From Mariniblastus fucicola (GTDB lineage Bacteria; Planctomycetota; Planctomycetia; Pirellulales; Pirellulaceae), in the NCBI RefSeq assembly GCF_008087665.1, contig NZ_CP042912.1:5890001-5954000 (forward strand): a stretch of 64,000 nucleotides of DNA, in the 5' to 3' direction. A program made the translations under genes and the position numbers. The notes beneath the pieces were generated by a model. It had not been told where the DNA came from. It saw only the letters and a program-made list of their open reading frames with translations, and did no database searches. Below, piece by piece: positions 45,157 to 54,762 of the stretch; the first letter of the stretch is position 1; every line of letters starts with the position of its first letter.

Positions 45157-46014
45157 CTACTTGAAGTCGATACGATCTCGAAAAACGTGTTGCCTGTGAT
45201 ACTCAAGATATTTAATGGTTTTGGCCGCAATCTTCCCTGCCGATTGATCACTCCGAATCCCCAGCAATTTTCGCTCACCTGCAGACAACTGCTCTGAGAT
45301 AATCATTTCCCCATCATCCTTGAACGAAACCAACCCATCATCAAAGAGCGCATCCAATGTTGCGGTAAGTGGTAAGCCATTGAACGGGTCTAGCCGCTCC
45401 TTATTGCTCGACACTTTCCACGGTTTGATATGGGACGCACGGATCACAGAACTGACAGTCGTCAAAGTCAACGCGCACCGGTAGTCCCAAAGTCGCAGTA
45501 CATGCGATCGAAAAATCCCCTGCCCAATTCGAGCGGCCATGAGCCGTTTCGTCTCTGTTTCCGGTCGGTTGATATTTGTCAATTCAACAATGTCATCGAC
45601 AGCTGGATTCGAAGATCTTACTTGCAGCCTAAGTTCATCAATCGTTAGCTCGCCAAGCACTTTGGAATAGATGAACCCATCTTCGTGCTCGGGCTTGCCA
45701 AGCTTAAGCAGGACATGATCGTCAAAAGCACGAATCTTACCGTGCCGATTGAACGCCACGACAACCGCATAGGCAATCGCACCTTGCTCAATTAACCGGA
45801 TGTGTTCGGATCTTTGCGACGGGCCGTGCTTGGTGGCCCGCCATTCTGGATGGTAAAGCGTAACCCACGTATTACCATCGTCGTAGTCATTAACCGCCCA
45901 CTGACCAACCCGGAGAAACACGTCACCGGTTGCTTCGTTGACCGAGCCCCATGATTGAATCGTGTGTTGGAGCGGCGCATGAAGCCGATTGCGAAAATAT
46001 GCTGATATGTGCAT
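45157..46014 (-). CDS. HNH endonuclease domain protein
   Basis: 285 residues. The C-terminal half holds an HNH nuclease domain of the restriction-enzyme type. YRCALT near 176 is followed by RASHIKPW near 190 (first His), then FNGLPLTATLDALFDDGLVSF near 208-228 (Asn and following metal-site area). The N-terminal ~140 residues have a beta-rich domain (GNTWVTLYHPEW; AYAVVVAFNRHGK) that may sense or recognise DNA, but I cannot name it. Similar proteins act as phage-defence or modification-dependent nucleases. It is next to the broken PD-(D/E)XK gene. The start ATG is preceded by a 405-bp intergenic region. Confidence 0.8.
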   Translation of the reverse strand: MHISAYFRNRLHAPLQHTIQSWGSVNEATGDVFLRVGQWAVNDYDDGNTWVTLYHPEWRATKHGPSQRSEHIRLIEQGAIAYAVVVAFNRHGKIRAFDDHVLLKLGKPEHEDGFIYSKVLGELTIDELRLQVRSSNPAVDDIVELTNINRPETETKRLMAARIGQGIFRSHVLRLWDYRCALTLTTVSSVIRASHIKPWKVSSNKERLDPFNGLPLTATLDALFDDGLVSFKDDGEMIISEQLSAGERKLLGIRSDQSAGKIAAKTIKYLEYHRQHVFRDRIDFK

Positions 46015-46419
46015 GGCCGACCTATGAAGGACCTATTGAGATTGGCATTCTGTTTGAAATTCAAGAATCAGGAAACGAATGCGATACCAATTAATTTGTA
46101 GCGGTGAAGTTGCGGCCGACAAAATGATTCTGGGGCAACAAATGAATTGTTGCCAATTTTCAGTGCTGCCAAGCTCTGGTAAGCTTAACTAGGTTATTTG
46201 TAGCCTGGTTGGTGCCATATTCTGACGAGTCTGAGCGCAGCCCACGACCCTAAATTAGCCCGGCAGGTTGACGCCTTACAATGCTTACTTGTAATTCACA
46301 GATTGAAATCGGCTACCATCTCCATTTCGGTGGAGCCAAAAGGCGTCATTAAGTTATTGGTAGATTCAAGGCCATTAATCTGAGTCCCCCTATCGCCGAA
46401 CAGAAAACCCCGTCAGACC
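46015..46419. other. Divergent intergenic region upstream of pglW
   Basis: This 405-bp stretch has no gene. It must hold promoters for the HNH gene (minus) and the BREX cluster (plus), but no convincing -10/-35 pair or operator is recognised. Confidence 0.4.
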
Positions 46420-49400
46420 ATGCCAGACAACTGGATCACGATCTCGGAATCCCAATTTCCTTGGGAACGAGAAGCACTTGAGTTCATTCGCTCTCAGTTT
46501 CCCAGCCACGAACCGTACCGGGCGTGGTCTAACTTTGAATTCATCGCCCACGATGGATCAATTAACGAAGTTGACCTCCTTGTCTTTTCACGTGTCGGTT
46601 TCTTTCTGATCGAAATCAAAAGTAAACCCGGGATCCTCTCCGGTGACGCCGGTACGTGGACTTGGGAAACCGATGGCCGACGGTCCTACATGGACAACCC
46701 GTATTCGGCAGCCAACCTCAAATCAAAAAAGCTCACTTCGCTGTTAAAAAGCCAGCGAGCGGCCAAGGGTAAACATCAAGTGCCGTGGCTTGACGCTATC
46801 GTGTTCCTTTCCGCAGAGAATTTGAAATGCGAACTTACAGGAAGTGCTCGAACCCACATCACTCTCAGGGATCGCGAAGCTGGCCCTGATGTGAAGGCCC
46901 GCGATGGCATCATGGCTACCATCACTCGCCGAAAGTGTCCGGGACTGGACACCAACCTGCGGGGAGAATTTAACAAGCCAGTTTCAAAGATGATCGCTCA
47001 GGCGATGTTGCAAGCCAAGATTCGGCCTTCGCAGCGATATCGAAAGGTCGGCGATTACAAGCTCAACCAAATCATTGGTGAAGGGCAAGGCTATCAAGAC
47101 TGGGACGCAAACCACGTTCAGCTAAACAATAGCAACCGGCGTATTCGGATTTACAACTTGCGTTCCAACGCACCGGAAGACGAACGAGAAACTTTGCAGC
47201 GAGCGGCCAAGCGTGAAGCCGAACTTCTTGAGGGGCTTCAGCATCCCGGTGTGTTGAGACGTGAAGGCTACACCATGCACGAGCTTGGTCCAGCCTTGAT
47301 CTTCGAGCACAATCCAAGCGCAATTCGGCTTGATCACTACATCAAGCAAAAGCACGAAGAGCTAACTGACGAAGAGCGTTGTCGACTGCTGCGACAGATT
47401 GCAGAAACGGTCCGGTTTGCGCACGAAAAGCAAACTTACCATCGCGGTCTTTGCCCCCAAAGCATTCTTGTCGACAAAAGCAACCGGCTCTCCAACGTCA
47501 AGATTTTTAACTGGCAACTGGGTTTTCGCCAAAGCCCAGATACAGAACGCCATTCTCGAATCGTAACGGCGACTTCGCACATTGATCGACTGATCGACGA
47601 AGCCAGCACAGCATACCTTGCCCCAGAGGCTGGTTCATCCGATCACGCATCAGGAGAGAAATTAGACGTCTTCTCTCTGGGTGCCATTGCCTATCACTTG
47701 TTCTCGGGTGAATCTCCGGCCGCTAACGGAATTGAGCTTGCCGAAAAACTTCGTGGCAGTGATGGGCTGAAAATTCGATCGGTGCGACCAGCTGTTGACC
47801 AGCTGCACGACCTCATCGAATGGAGCACCAATCCTGTTGTCGGTTCACGCGTGATGGATTCGGTCGAAGACTTTCTCGAAATGCTCGTGGCCGTAGAACA
47901 GGAGATGGTCAAAGTCGAACAGTCGTTCGTCGAAGACCCTACGGATGCCAAGCCCGGCGACGTTATCGCAGGAGAGTATCTGATTCATCGCCGCATTGGT
48001 CATGGAGCAACTTCGTACGCGTTTCTTGTCCAAAAAGAAGACGATTACTTCATTGCAAAAATTGCCAGTGACGAAGAGCACAACTCACGCTTGAAAGAAG
48101 AAAGCGAAGTGCTTTCCAAGCTTCGTCATGCCAACATCGCTGAGTTTGTCGAAAACGTAACCGTAGGCGACCGCCACACGATTATTATCAAGCCAGCGAT
48201 CGCCAATAAAGAAAAACTGTCGATTGAAACGCTTCGCCACCGATTGAAAGAAGACGGTGCGTTACACATCGACTTGTTGCAACGCTTTGGCGACGACTTG
48301 CTCAATGCTGTCAGCTTCCTCGAAGATCAGGGCTACAACCACCGGGACATCAAGCCCGACAATGTTGCGGTCGGCCAAGTTGGTTCCGGCGATCGCCTGC
48401 ATCTGGTCTTGTTCGACTTTTCTCTCACTCGGGTGCGAGCAGACAACCTGCAAGCCGGAACGCCCGGCTACCTCGACCCCTTGTTACCCTTACGGAAGAA
48501 CAAGCAGTGGGATTCCTACGCAGAAAGATACGCAGCCGCAGTAACGCTGTATCAAATGGCGACTGGCCTCAACAACTTTCCGGTTTGGAGCGACGACGGA
48601 ACCGACCCTACACAACTGGAATCCGACGCAGAGATCGACGCAGAATTATTTGCTGCCAACATTCGCGATTCGCTTATCGACTTTTTTGAGAAAGCATTCT
48701 CTCGCAAGATCGAAAACCGGCACGACAATGCCGAACAGATGCGTCGCGACTGGAACGATTGTTTTCGTGATCTGGAGGAGCCCGGGGAATTCCTGTCCGA
48801 GCTAGGTGAAGACGAACTCAAAAAGAAGCTTGAATCGGCGACCCTCGAAACGTCAATTACAGACTTGGGGCTGGGGACACGTGCGATCAACGCCCTTGAT
48901 AGAAACGACATAACCACCGTTGAGCAACTATTGAGTGCCGGTCGTGGTCGAATCCACCGGCTCAAGGGGATTGGGCACACAACGCGCCGACACATCAATC
49001 GAGTTCTGGTTCAGCTGCAAAACAATCTTCAGAAACCAGTCACGGTTCAAGAGGCGCAGGAAGAGACTGACCATCTGCCCGAAACGAATGTCGAACGCCT
49101 CAGCATCGACCAGATGTTCAAACGAGTGTCTGGCGTTGGCCGTCAACAAGGAGAAGAAGCTCGTGCGATTCTGCCCTTGATATTCGGGACAGATGCAAAG
49201 TTCGACAAAGCGTGGGCTGGCAGTGCGGAGATCGCCCAACACACCAAAGCCGATCGGCAACAGGTCGTGGATTGGATGAAGGCATTCAGGGATCGTTGGG
49301 CCAAGGATGCTGCGATCACCAAGCTGCGAAAGGACATCAACGAGCTGCTTGATTCGGTTGGCCAAGTCATGTCGGCACGGGATATCGCGTCGGCACTTTT

Positions 49401-50592
49401 GGTAACTCGTGGCAGCCATCAACTGGAACCATTTCGTTCTCAGTTCGCACTGGCTGTCACTCGAGTTGCGGTTGAAGTTGAACGCAACATGGCAAAGCCT
49501 AAATTCATCGCACGTCGGACCAACGCTGGATCGGTCATCGTTGCCTCACGTGATGAGTTAATCTCGGTCGCTGCAAAACTTGGAGCCGGTGCCGACAAAC
49601 TCGCTGCCAATGAAACCATCGTTTCACCTGCCCGAGCGATCAAGTTGTTGCGTTCACTCAACGAAGAACTCACAACTCATATTAGCGACTCGAACTTGGT
49701 GCGATTGGCGGCCAGCATTTCCCAAAACGCAGCGCTTTCATCGCGAAACGAGTTTTATCCCAACGGAATGTCTGCTGAACGGGCCATTAAGCTCTCTCAG
49801 AATGTGCTCTACGGCAGCGACACGCTTTCCGTTGCTGATTTGAAATCACGCGTCAAAAGTCGATACCCTCAATGTGCCGACATTCCCGATCCGCCGCAGC
49901 TAAACGAGATCCTCAAAAACGCCGGTTTCGACTACCGCTGGAACAGTTCGGCTGCTGCCTATGAGAACCCGGCACGTGACCAAGTCATTCACACCACCGG
50001 CACGAACACGCTTTCCCGTTATTCCACATCGCTCTCCAGTGGTGGTCCGGGGGAGGTTACACCGGAAATTGCCGATGCACGTCAGTTCGAAGAACGAATC
50101 GAACATGCATTGAAACAGGGTGCACTGCTCGCGTTGAATGTCAAAGCCAACTACTACGACGACGCCATTCGCGAAGTCACGCGGCGGTGTGGCGTCGACC
50201 TGTTCGATCTCGAAGAGAATTTCATCGAGTTGCTGCGTGAAAAAGCGACTGAAGCTGAAGTGTCATGGCAGCAATTGTTGGATGTTGATGCACAGCCCGG
50301 GCAAGGCCACTGGGACAACTTGTTGATCCTGATCGACCGAGTCATTGAGGAGCTAAAAAAGAGAGTTCTCGAATCAGACAAAACCGTATTGATGACTTTC
50401 ACGGGTGTCCTCGACCATTACCAGCGAAAACAACCGTTTATCGCAGACCTTGCTGAGCACATCCACAAAGAGCTTCACGGTCTCTGGATTTTGTTGCCGG
50501 ATCAGGAACACGTCCCCACAACCACTGCCAGCGGCCAAGCTCCCATTCCAAAAGGTTGGCTGCAAAACCTTCACCGAGGAGCAGGCGTCTAA
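46420..50592 (+). CDS. pglW: BREX-2 serine/threonine kinase PglW
   Basis: 1390 residues. Residues ~10-120 form a NERD domain (FEFIAHDGSINEVDLLVFSR, then FFLIEIKSKPG), a nuclease-related fold. Residues ~210-480 are a first kinase domain with a degenerate catalytic loop, HRGLCPQSILV near 341 (Asp replaced) and no DFG, so a pseudokinase. Residues ~520-775 are a second kinase with IGHGATSYAFLV near 525, FIAKIA, HRDIKPDNV near 641 and DFS near 666, so probably active. An HhH-like segment lies near 811-867 (RIHRLKGIGHTTRRHIN). The C-terminal ~500 residues are unassigned. PglW is the BREX-2 kinase, thought to signal or regulate the methylation/exclusion machinery. It opens the cluster. Confidence 0.88.
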   Translation: MPDNWITISESQFPWEREALEFIRSQFPSHEPYRAWSNFEFIAHDGSINEVDLLVFSRVGFFLIEIKSKPGILSGDAGTWTWETDGRRSYMDNPYSAANLKSKKLTSLLKSQRAAKGKHQVPWLDAIVFLSAENLKCELTGSARTHITLRDREAGPDVKARDGIMATITRRKCPGLDTNLRGEFNKPVSKMIAQAMLQAKIRPSQRYRKVGDYKLNQIIGEGQGYQDWDANHVQLNNSNRRIRIYNLRSNAPEDERETLQRAAKREAELLEGLQHPGVLRREGYTMHELGPALIFEHNPSAIRLDHYIKQKHEELTDEERCRLLRQIAETVRFAHEKQTYHRGLCPQSILVDKSNRLSNVKIFNWQLGFRQSPDTERHSRIVTATSHIDRLIDEASTAYLAPEAGSSDHASGEKLDVFSLGAIAYHLFSGESPAANGIELAEKLRGSDGLKIRSVRPAVDQLHDLIEWSTNPVVGSRVMDSVEDFLEMLVAVEQEMVKVEQSFVEDPTDAKPGDVIAGEYLIHRRIGHGATSYAFLVQKEDDYFIAKIASDEEHNSRLKEESEVLSKLRHANIAEFVENVTVGDRHTIIIKPAIANKEKLSIETLRHRLKEDGALHIDLLQRFGDDLLNAVSFLEDQGYNHRDIKPDNVAVGQVGSGDRLHLVLFDFSLTRVRADNLQAGTPGYLDPLLPLRKNKQWDSYAERYAAAVTLYQMATGLNNFPVWSDDGTDPTQLESDAEIDAELFAANIRDSLIDFFEKAFSRKIENRHDNAEQMRRDWNDCFRDLEEPGEFLSELGEDELKKKLESATLETSITDLGLGTRAINALDRNDITTVEQLLSAGRGRIHRLKGIGHTTRRHINRVLVQLQNNLQKPVTVQEAQEETDHLPETNVERLSIDQMFKRVSGVGRQQGEEARAILPLIFGTDAKFDKAWAGSAEIAQHTKADRQQVVDWMKAFRDRWAKDAAITKLRKDINELLDSVGQVMSARDIASALLVTRGSHQLEPFRSQFALAVTRVAVEVERNMAKPKFIARRTNAGSVIVASRDELISVAAKLGAGADKLAANETIVSPARAIKLLRSLNEELTTHISDSNLVRLAASISQNAALSSRNEFYPNGMSAERAIKLSQNVLYGSDTLSVADLKSRVKSRYPQCADIPDPPQLNEILKNAGFDYRWNSSAAAYENPARDQVIHTTGTNTLSRYSTSLSSGGPGEVTPEIADARQFEERIEHALKQGALLALNVKANYYDDAIREVTRRCGVDLFDLEENFIELLREKATEAEVSWQQLLDVDAQPGQGHWDNLLILIDRVIEELKKRVLESDKTVLMTFTGVLDHYQRKQPFIADLAEHIHKELHGLWILLPDQEHVPTTTASGQAPIPKGWLQNLHRGAGV

Positions 50593-50599
50593 CACGCAC

Positions 50600-50700
50600 G
50601 TAACGGTGGCTTCCAGCCGCCGTCCACACCAAACAAAAAAGTAGCGGTGGCTTCCAGCCGCCGACAACAACACACAACGGCGGCAAGCTGCCACCGCTAC
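50600..50700. repeat. Hairpin repeat cluster between pglW and pglX (copy 1)
   Basis: Two direct arms GTARCGGTGGCTTCCAGCCG (50600-50622, 50641-50663) are followed by an inverted arm CGGCGGCAAGCTGCCACCGC (50678-50700). The arms can pair as a long stem, and each contains a short internal hairpin. The same arms occur inside pglX and between pglX and pglY. Confidence 0.92.
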
Positions 50701-50710
50701 CGGATTCAAC

Positions 50711-53700
50711 ATGATCAACCGAACCAGCCTCCTTAACGACCTTCGCGACCTCCTCAAAACCCTTGAGGCCGACCTGCTTGCGCGAAGCGAAAGCGACGAA
50801 GTTCCCGAAGTCGTTCAGGCCCTTGCTGACGAATACGACAAAGCCAAACAAGCCGAACGAACGGCACTCTCCTTTGAAGACTGGCGGAACGACTTCATCA
50901 CTCAGATGGCAGCGGCATGGGTATTGAGCTGTGTGTTCGTTCGTTTCCTGGAAGACAACCAGCTACTGGAACACCCGCAGATCTCTGGTCCTGGTGATCG
51001 ACTGCAGTGGGCGCGCGATCAGCATCAGGTTTACTTTACGAACCACCCAACCGAATCGGATCGTGAATACCTGTTGAAAATCTTTGGTGAGATTCGCGAC
51101 CTCAGCCATGGAGCCGGCGGGGATGTCTTTGGCAAACACAATTTCATCTGGCAATTGCCCAACTGGCTTGGCGGTGATGCGGCCAGTGAGCTGTTGAAGT
51201 TTTTCCGTACCATCAATCCAGACGATGGCACGCTGATTCATGACTTTACTGATCCCGATTGGGATACTCGTTTCCTGGGTGATCTGTACCAAGACCTGTC
51301 CGAAAAGGCCCGTAAGAAATACGCGTTGTTGCAGACGCCTGATTTTGTTGAAGAGTTCATCCTTGATCGCACGCTTGAACCAGCCTTGGACGAGTTTGGA
51401 CTCCAGCCATCTATCAGCGGCGAGGCGCTATCCGCCGGTTCCGATGAGCAACCAACCGGCCACTTCAAAATGATCGACCCGGCCTGTGGTAGTGGTCACT
51501 TTTTGCTCGGTGCGTTTCCGAGGATTTTGAAGCGTTGGAAAGAACAGGAACCAGAGACAAACATTCGCGAGTTGGTGCAGCGGACACTCTCTTCGATTCA
51601 CGGAGTGGATATCAACCCGTTTGCGATCGCGATTGCCCGGTTTCGTCTGCTGCTGGCGGCGCTGGCGGCCAGTGGTGTGAGGCGTCTGGCGGATGCTCCC
51701 GCTTATGCGATGAATCTGGCGTGCGGCGATTCGCTGTATCACGGCGTCGAGCGGCAACAGACGCTGGGCGACTGGACGGACGAGTCGCACTATTTCCGCA
51801 CCGAAGACGCCGACAATCTAAGACGCATTTTGCAGGAAGGAACCTTTCATGCCGTCGTCGCAAATCCACCCTACGTAACACCCAAGGATGCGGCCGCGAG
51901 AGATGCATACAAACGACTATATGCGTCTTGCTACATGAAATACTCACTGGCAGTACCGTTCATGGAACGAGTATTTCGATTGGCGAAGAACAACTCCGAA
52001 TCGGGGTTTTCGGGCCAGATAACGGCGAACAGCTTCATGAAGCGAGAGTTTGGCAAGAAGTTGATCGAGGATTACTTGCCGACAATCGACGTAACACACG
52101 TTGTAGATACAAGTGGGGCGTACATCCCCGGACATGGCACGCCTACCGTAATAGTGTTTGGGCGCAATCGGGCACCGACCAGTTCTACGATCCGGACCAT
52201 CATGGGAATTCGTGGCGAACCAGCTACTCCAAGTGACCCGTCCCAAGGTCTTGTCTGGGCAGATATCACTTCTCAGATGGATCGCGTAAAACACACGGGC
52301 AAGTTCACCAGCGTTTCAGAGTCAACCAGAGATCGATTCTCAAGTCATCCGTGGTCTATCGGCGGCGGTGGCGCTGCAGAGTTGAAAGAGGCTCTAGACG
52401 GAACAACCACTCGAAGGCTTGCGGACGAAGTAGCGGAGACTGGCGTCTTCGGAATTACCGCAGCCGATGACGTCATGTATGCACCAGCGCCTTCCTTCGC
52501 GAGGAGGAACGTAGAGCGAGAGTCTTACCGTCGGCTTATTGTGGGCGACGAAGTGCGAGACTGGTCAATCCATCCGGGCGACAGTGTATTGTTTCCTTAT
52601 GAATCGGAGGCGTTGATTGATCTGCGCGAACGCGTTGGCCACTACCGATGGCTATGGCCCAATAGGACCGTGCTTTGGAGTCGAGCTACATTCGCGAAAA
52701 AGACGTATCGAGAAGAGGGCCGGACGTGGTGGGAATGGCATCAGACCACATTGAGCCGGTTGCGGACCCCGGAATCGATTACGTTCGGTGAAGTTGCTAC
52801 TCACAACCACTTCGTCCGAATTAGCGGCAGAAGTCTGTTCAAGCAAACTGCTCCAATTGTGAAGTTGGCAACACACGCTTCACAAGATGACCATGACCGC
52901 TTGCTGGCCCTGCTGAATAGCTCCAGCGGCGCATTCTGGCTGAAGCAGATATGTCAGCCAAAAGGGTCGAGCGGCATTGGTCGAGGTAGTTACGACGAAG
53001 CGTGGGAGAAACACTTTGCCTTTAACGGGTCAAAGTTGGCCCCGTTTCCGGTGCCCAGTTCGATCCAAACAATCCTGCCGAATCAACTTTCTTTGTACGG
53101 AGCGGGCATTACCCGTATCGTTGGCAGTGTTAGTACAACGGCAGCAAAAACGGCACTCGGGGGCCACATTCTCGACAGTAGCCGGAGCTATGGAGAGACG
53201 TTGGGCGAGATGATCCGGCTCCAAGAAGACCTCGACTGGGAATGCTACCGTCTTTACGGTTTGCTTGAGGACGACCTGACTTACCCGACCGAAGAATCAC
53301 TGGGCATCCAGCTCGGCGAGCGTGCCTTCGAGATCGTGTTGGCCCGCAAGATGGCTCGCAGCGAAGTGGCGACCACGTGGTTTTCGCGGCACGGCAGCCA
53401 GCCCATCACAGAGCTGCCCAGCCACTGGCCCGACGATTACAAACAACTCGTTCAAAAACGAATTGATGTCATCGAGTCCGACAAGAACATCGCGCTCATC
53501 GAACAGCCCGAATACAAACGACGCTGGAACACCACGCCGTGGGAGGAACAGGTCCAAAAGGCACTCAAGTCGTGGTTGCTCGATCGGCTGGAAAGCTATT
53601 TTGATTTCGATGGCCGCATGAAGGATAGTAGCGGTGGCTTCCAGCCGCCGAGCAGTGACGGTGATGAAAATGGCGGCAAGATGCCGCCGGTACCACACGA

Positions 53701-54652
53701 CGGCGACAAGATGCCACCAGTACAGGAGGACGGCGGCAAGATGCCACCGCTACGGGAGATCGCCCTTTACTCCCTTTCCAAACTGGCAGCCGTCGCTTCG
53801 GAAGATCCGCAGTTTATGGAAGTCGCGGAAGTCTATCGCGACGATCCGGCCTTTGACGTTTTGGCCTTGATCGAAGATCTCGTCGCCGCAGAACATGTCC
53901 CATTGCTGCCGGTCCTCCGTTACAAACCCGCCGGAATCCGCAAACGAGCCGAATGGGAACAAACGTGGCAGTGGCAACGACTGGAAGACGAACTTCGCGA
54001 CGGCAAGCCCTTTACCGACTCGCGCGTCCGCTCTCTGGCAGACGACTGCGGTATTACCGATCAACAACAATCCGACATCGAAGCATGGCAACAAAAAACC
54101 ACTCCCGAACAACGCTCTGACACAACCGCCCCGATTGCTCGTGAGCTGGATGCGATCCTATCCATCACCGTACCGCCCAAATACAAGAGCAGCGATTTCA
54201 TTTCCACCGGCGGAGCCAAGTTCTGGAAGCTACGTGGAAAACTGGACGTCCCCAAAGAACGCTGGGTCAGCTTCCCGCACTGCGAAGGGAACGATGGCAC
54301 GATGATGATCGCCTGGGCTGGCTATGACCACTTGCAACTGGCCCGCGCCATCAGTGCCCACTACGTCGACATCAAGAACAACCTCGGCGGCAACGAAGAC
54401 CCGCGACTTGTTCCGCTGTTGGCCGGGATCATGGAACTGTTGCCATGGCTGCACCAGTGGCACAATGAAGTTGATCCCGAGTTCGACATGCGAATGAACG
54501 AATACTACGACAACACCTTCGTGGAATCCAACGCGGCCGAACTGTGCTTGTCGCGAGAAGAAATCAGAAACTGGCAACCGCCGAAAAAGAAACCCAAACG
54601 GCGATCCAAAAAGAAAGCCACGAAGAAAAAGAAGGAAACAACAGATGCTTGA
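50711..54652 (+). CDS. pglX: BREX-2 adenine-specific DNA methyltransferase PglX (copy 1)
   Basis: 1313 residues. An N-terminal helical region (residues 1-240) is followed by the methyltransferase core: motif I DPACGSGHFLLGAF near 256 and motif IV VVANPPYVTP near 382, giving N6-adenine activity with SAM. A target-recognition region lies at about 480-870, then helices. In BREX, PglX methylates host DNA to mark self and is required for phage exclusion. Residues ~973-1016 are a Gly/Pro/Met-rich linker encoded by inserted hairpin repeats (GGKMPPVPHD and relatives). The C-terminus is basic (KKKPKRRSKKKATKKKK). A diverged paralogue starts at 61336. It follows pglW after a repeat-filled 118 bp. Confidence 0.92.
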   Translation: MINRTSLLNDLRDLLKTLEADLLARSESDEVPEVVQALADEYDKAKQAERTALSFEDWRNDFITQMAAAWVLSCVFVRFLEDNQLLEHPQISGPGDRLQWARDQHQVYFTNHPTESDREYLLKIFGEIRDLSHGAGGDVFGKHNFIWQLPNWLGGDAASELLKFFRTINPDDGTLIHDFTDPDWDTRFLGDLYQDLSEKARKKYALLQTPDFVEEFILDRTLEPALDEFGLQPSISGEALSAGSDEQPTGHFKMIDPACGSGHFLLGAFPRILKRWKEQEPETNIRELVQRTLSSIHGVDINPFAIAIARFRLLLAALAASGVRRLADAPAYAMNLACGDSLYHGVERQQTLGDWTDESHYFRTEDADNLRRILQEGTFHAVVANPPYVTPKDAAARDAYKRLYASCYMKYSLAVPFMERVFRLAKNNSESGFSGQITANSFMKREFGKKLIEDYLPTIDVTHVVDTSGAYIPGHGTPTVIVFGRNRAPTSSTIRTIMGIRGEPATPSDPSQGLVWADITSQMDRVKHTGKFTSVSESTRDRFSSHPWSIGGGGAAELKEALDGTTTRRLADEVAETGVFGITAADDVMYAPAPSFARRNVERESYRRLIVGDEVRDWSIHPGDSVLFPYESEALIDLRERVGHYRWLWPNRTVLWSRATFAKKTYREEGRTWWEWHQTTLSRLRTPESITFGEVATHNHFVRISGRSLFKQTAPIVKLATHASQDDHDRLLALLNSSSGAFWLKQICQPKGSSGIGRGSYDEAWEKHFAFNGSKLAPFPVPSSIQTILPNQLSLYGAGITRIVGSVSTTAAKTALGGHILDSSRSYGETLGEMIRLQEDLDWECYRLYGLLEDDLTYPTEESLGIQLGERAFEIVLARKMARSEVATTWFSRHGSQPITELPSHWPDDYKQLVQKRIDVIESDKNIALIEQPEYKRRWNTTPWEEQVQKALKSWLLDRLESYFDFDGRMKDSSGGFQPPSSDGDENGGKMPPVPHDGDKMPPVQEDGGKMPPLREIALYSLSKLAAVASEDPQFMEVAEVYRDDPAFDVLALIEDLVAAEHVPLLPVLRYKPAGIRKRAEWEQTWQWQRLEDELRDGKPFTDSRVRSLADDCGITDQQQSDIEAWQQKTTPEQRSDTTAPIARELDAILSITVPPKYKSSDFISTGGAKFWKLRGKLDVPKERWVSFPHCEGNDGTMMIAWAGYDHLQLARAISAHYVDIKNNLGGNEDPRLVPLLAGIMELLPWLHQWHNEVDPEFDMRMNEYYDNTFVESNAAELCLSREEIRNWQPPKKKPKRRSKKKATKKKKETTDA
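53628..53753. repeat. Hairpin repeat inserted in the pglX reading frame with 30-bp tandem units (copy 2)
   Basis: Left arm GTAGCGGTGGCTTCCAGCCG (53628-53650). Then three tandem 30-bp units at 53672, 53702 and 53732, each beginning GGCGRCAAGATGCCRCC. The last ends as the right arm GGCAAGATGCCACCGCTAC. All are in frame, so unit gain or loss adds or removes ten residues without frameshift. Confidence 0.92.
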
Positions 54653-54664
54653 TCCTCAACCTAC

Positions 54665-54734
54665 GTACGGTGGCTTCCAGCCGCCGAACTGCTTAGCAAA
54701 CTAAAAACGAACGGCGGCAGGATGCCACCGCTAC
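54665..54734. repeat. Hairpin repeat between pglX and pglY (copy 3)
   Basis: Left arm GTACGGTGGCTTCCAGCCGC (54665-54686) and inverted right arm CGGCGGCAGGATGCCACCGC (54712-54734). It fills most of the 110-bp gap between the two genes. Confidence 0.92.
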
Positions 54735-54762
54735 TGAGTAATCCAAAACCAAACGATCGAAA

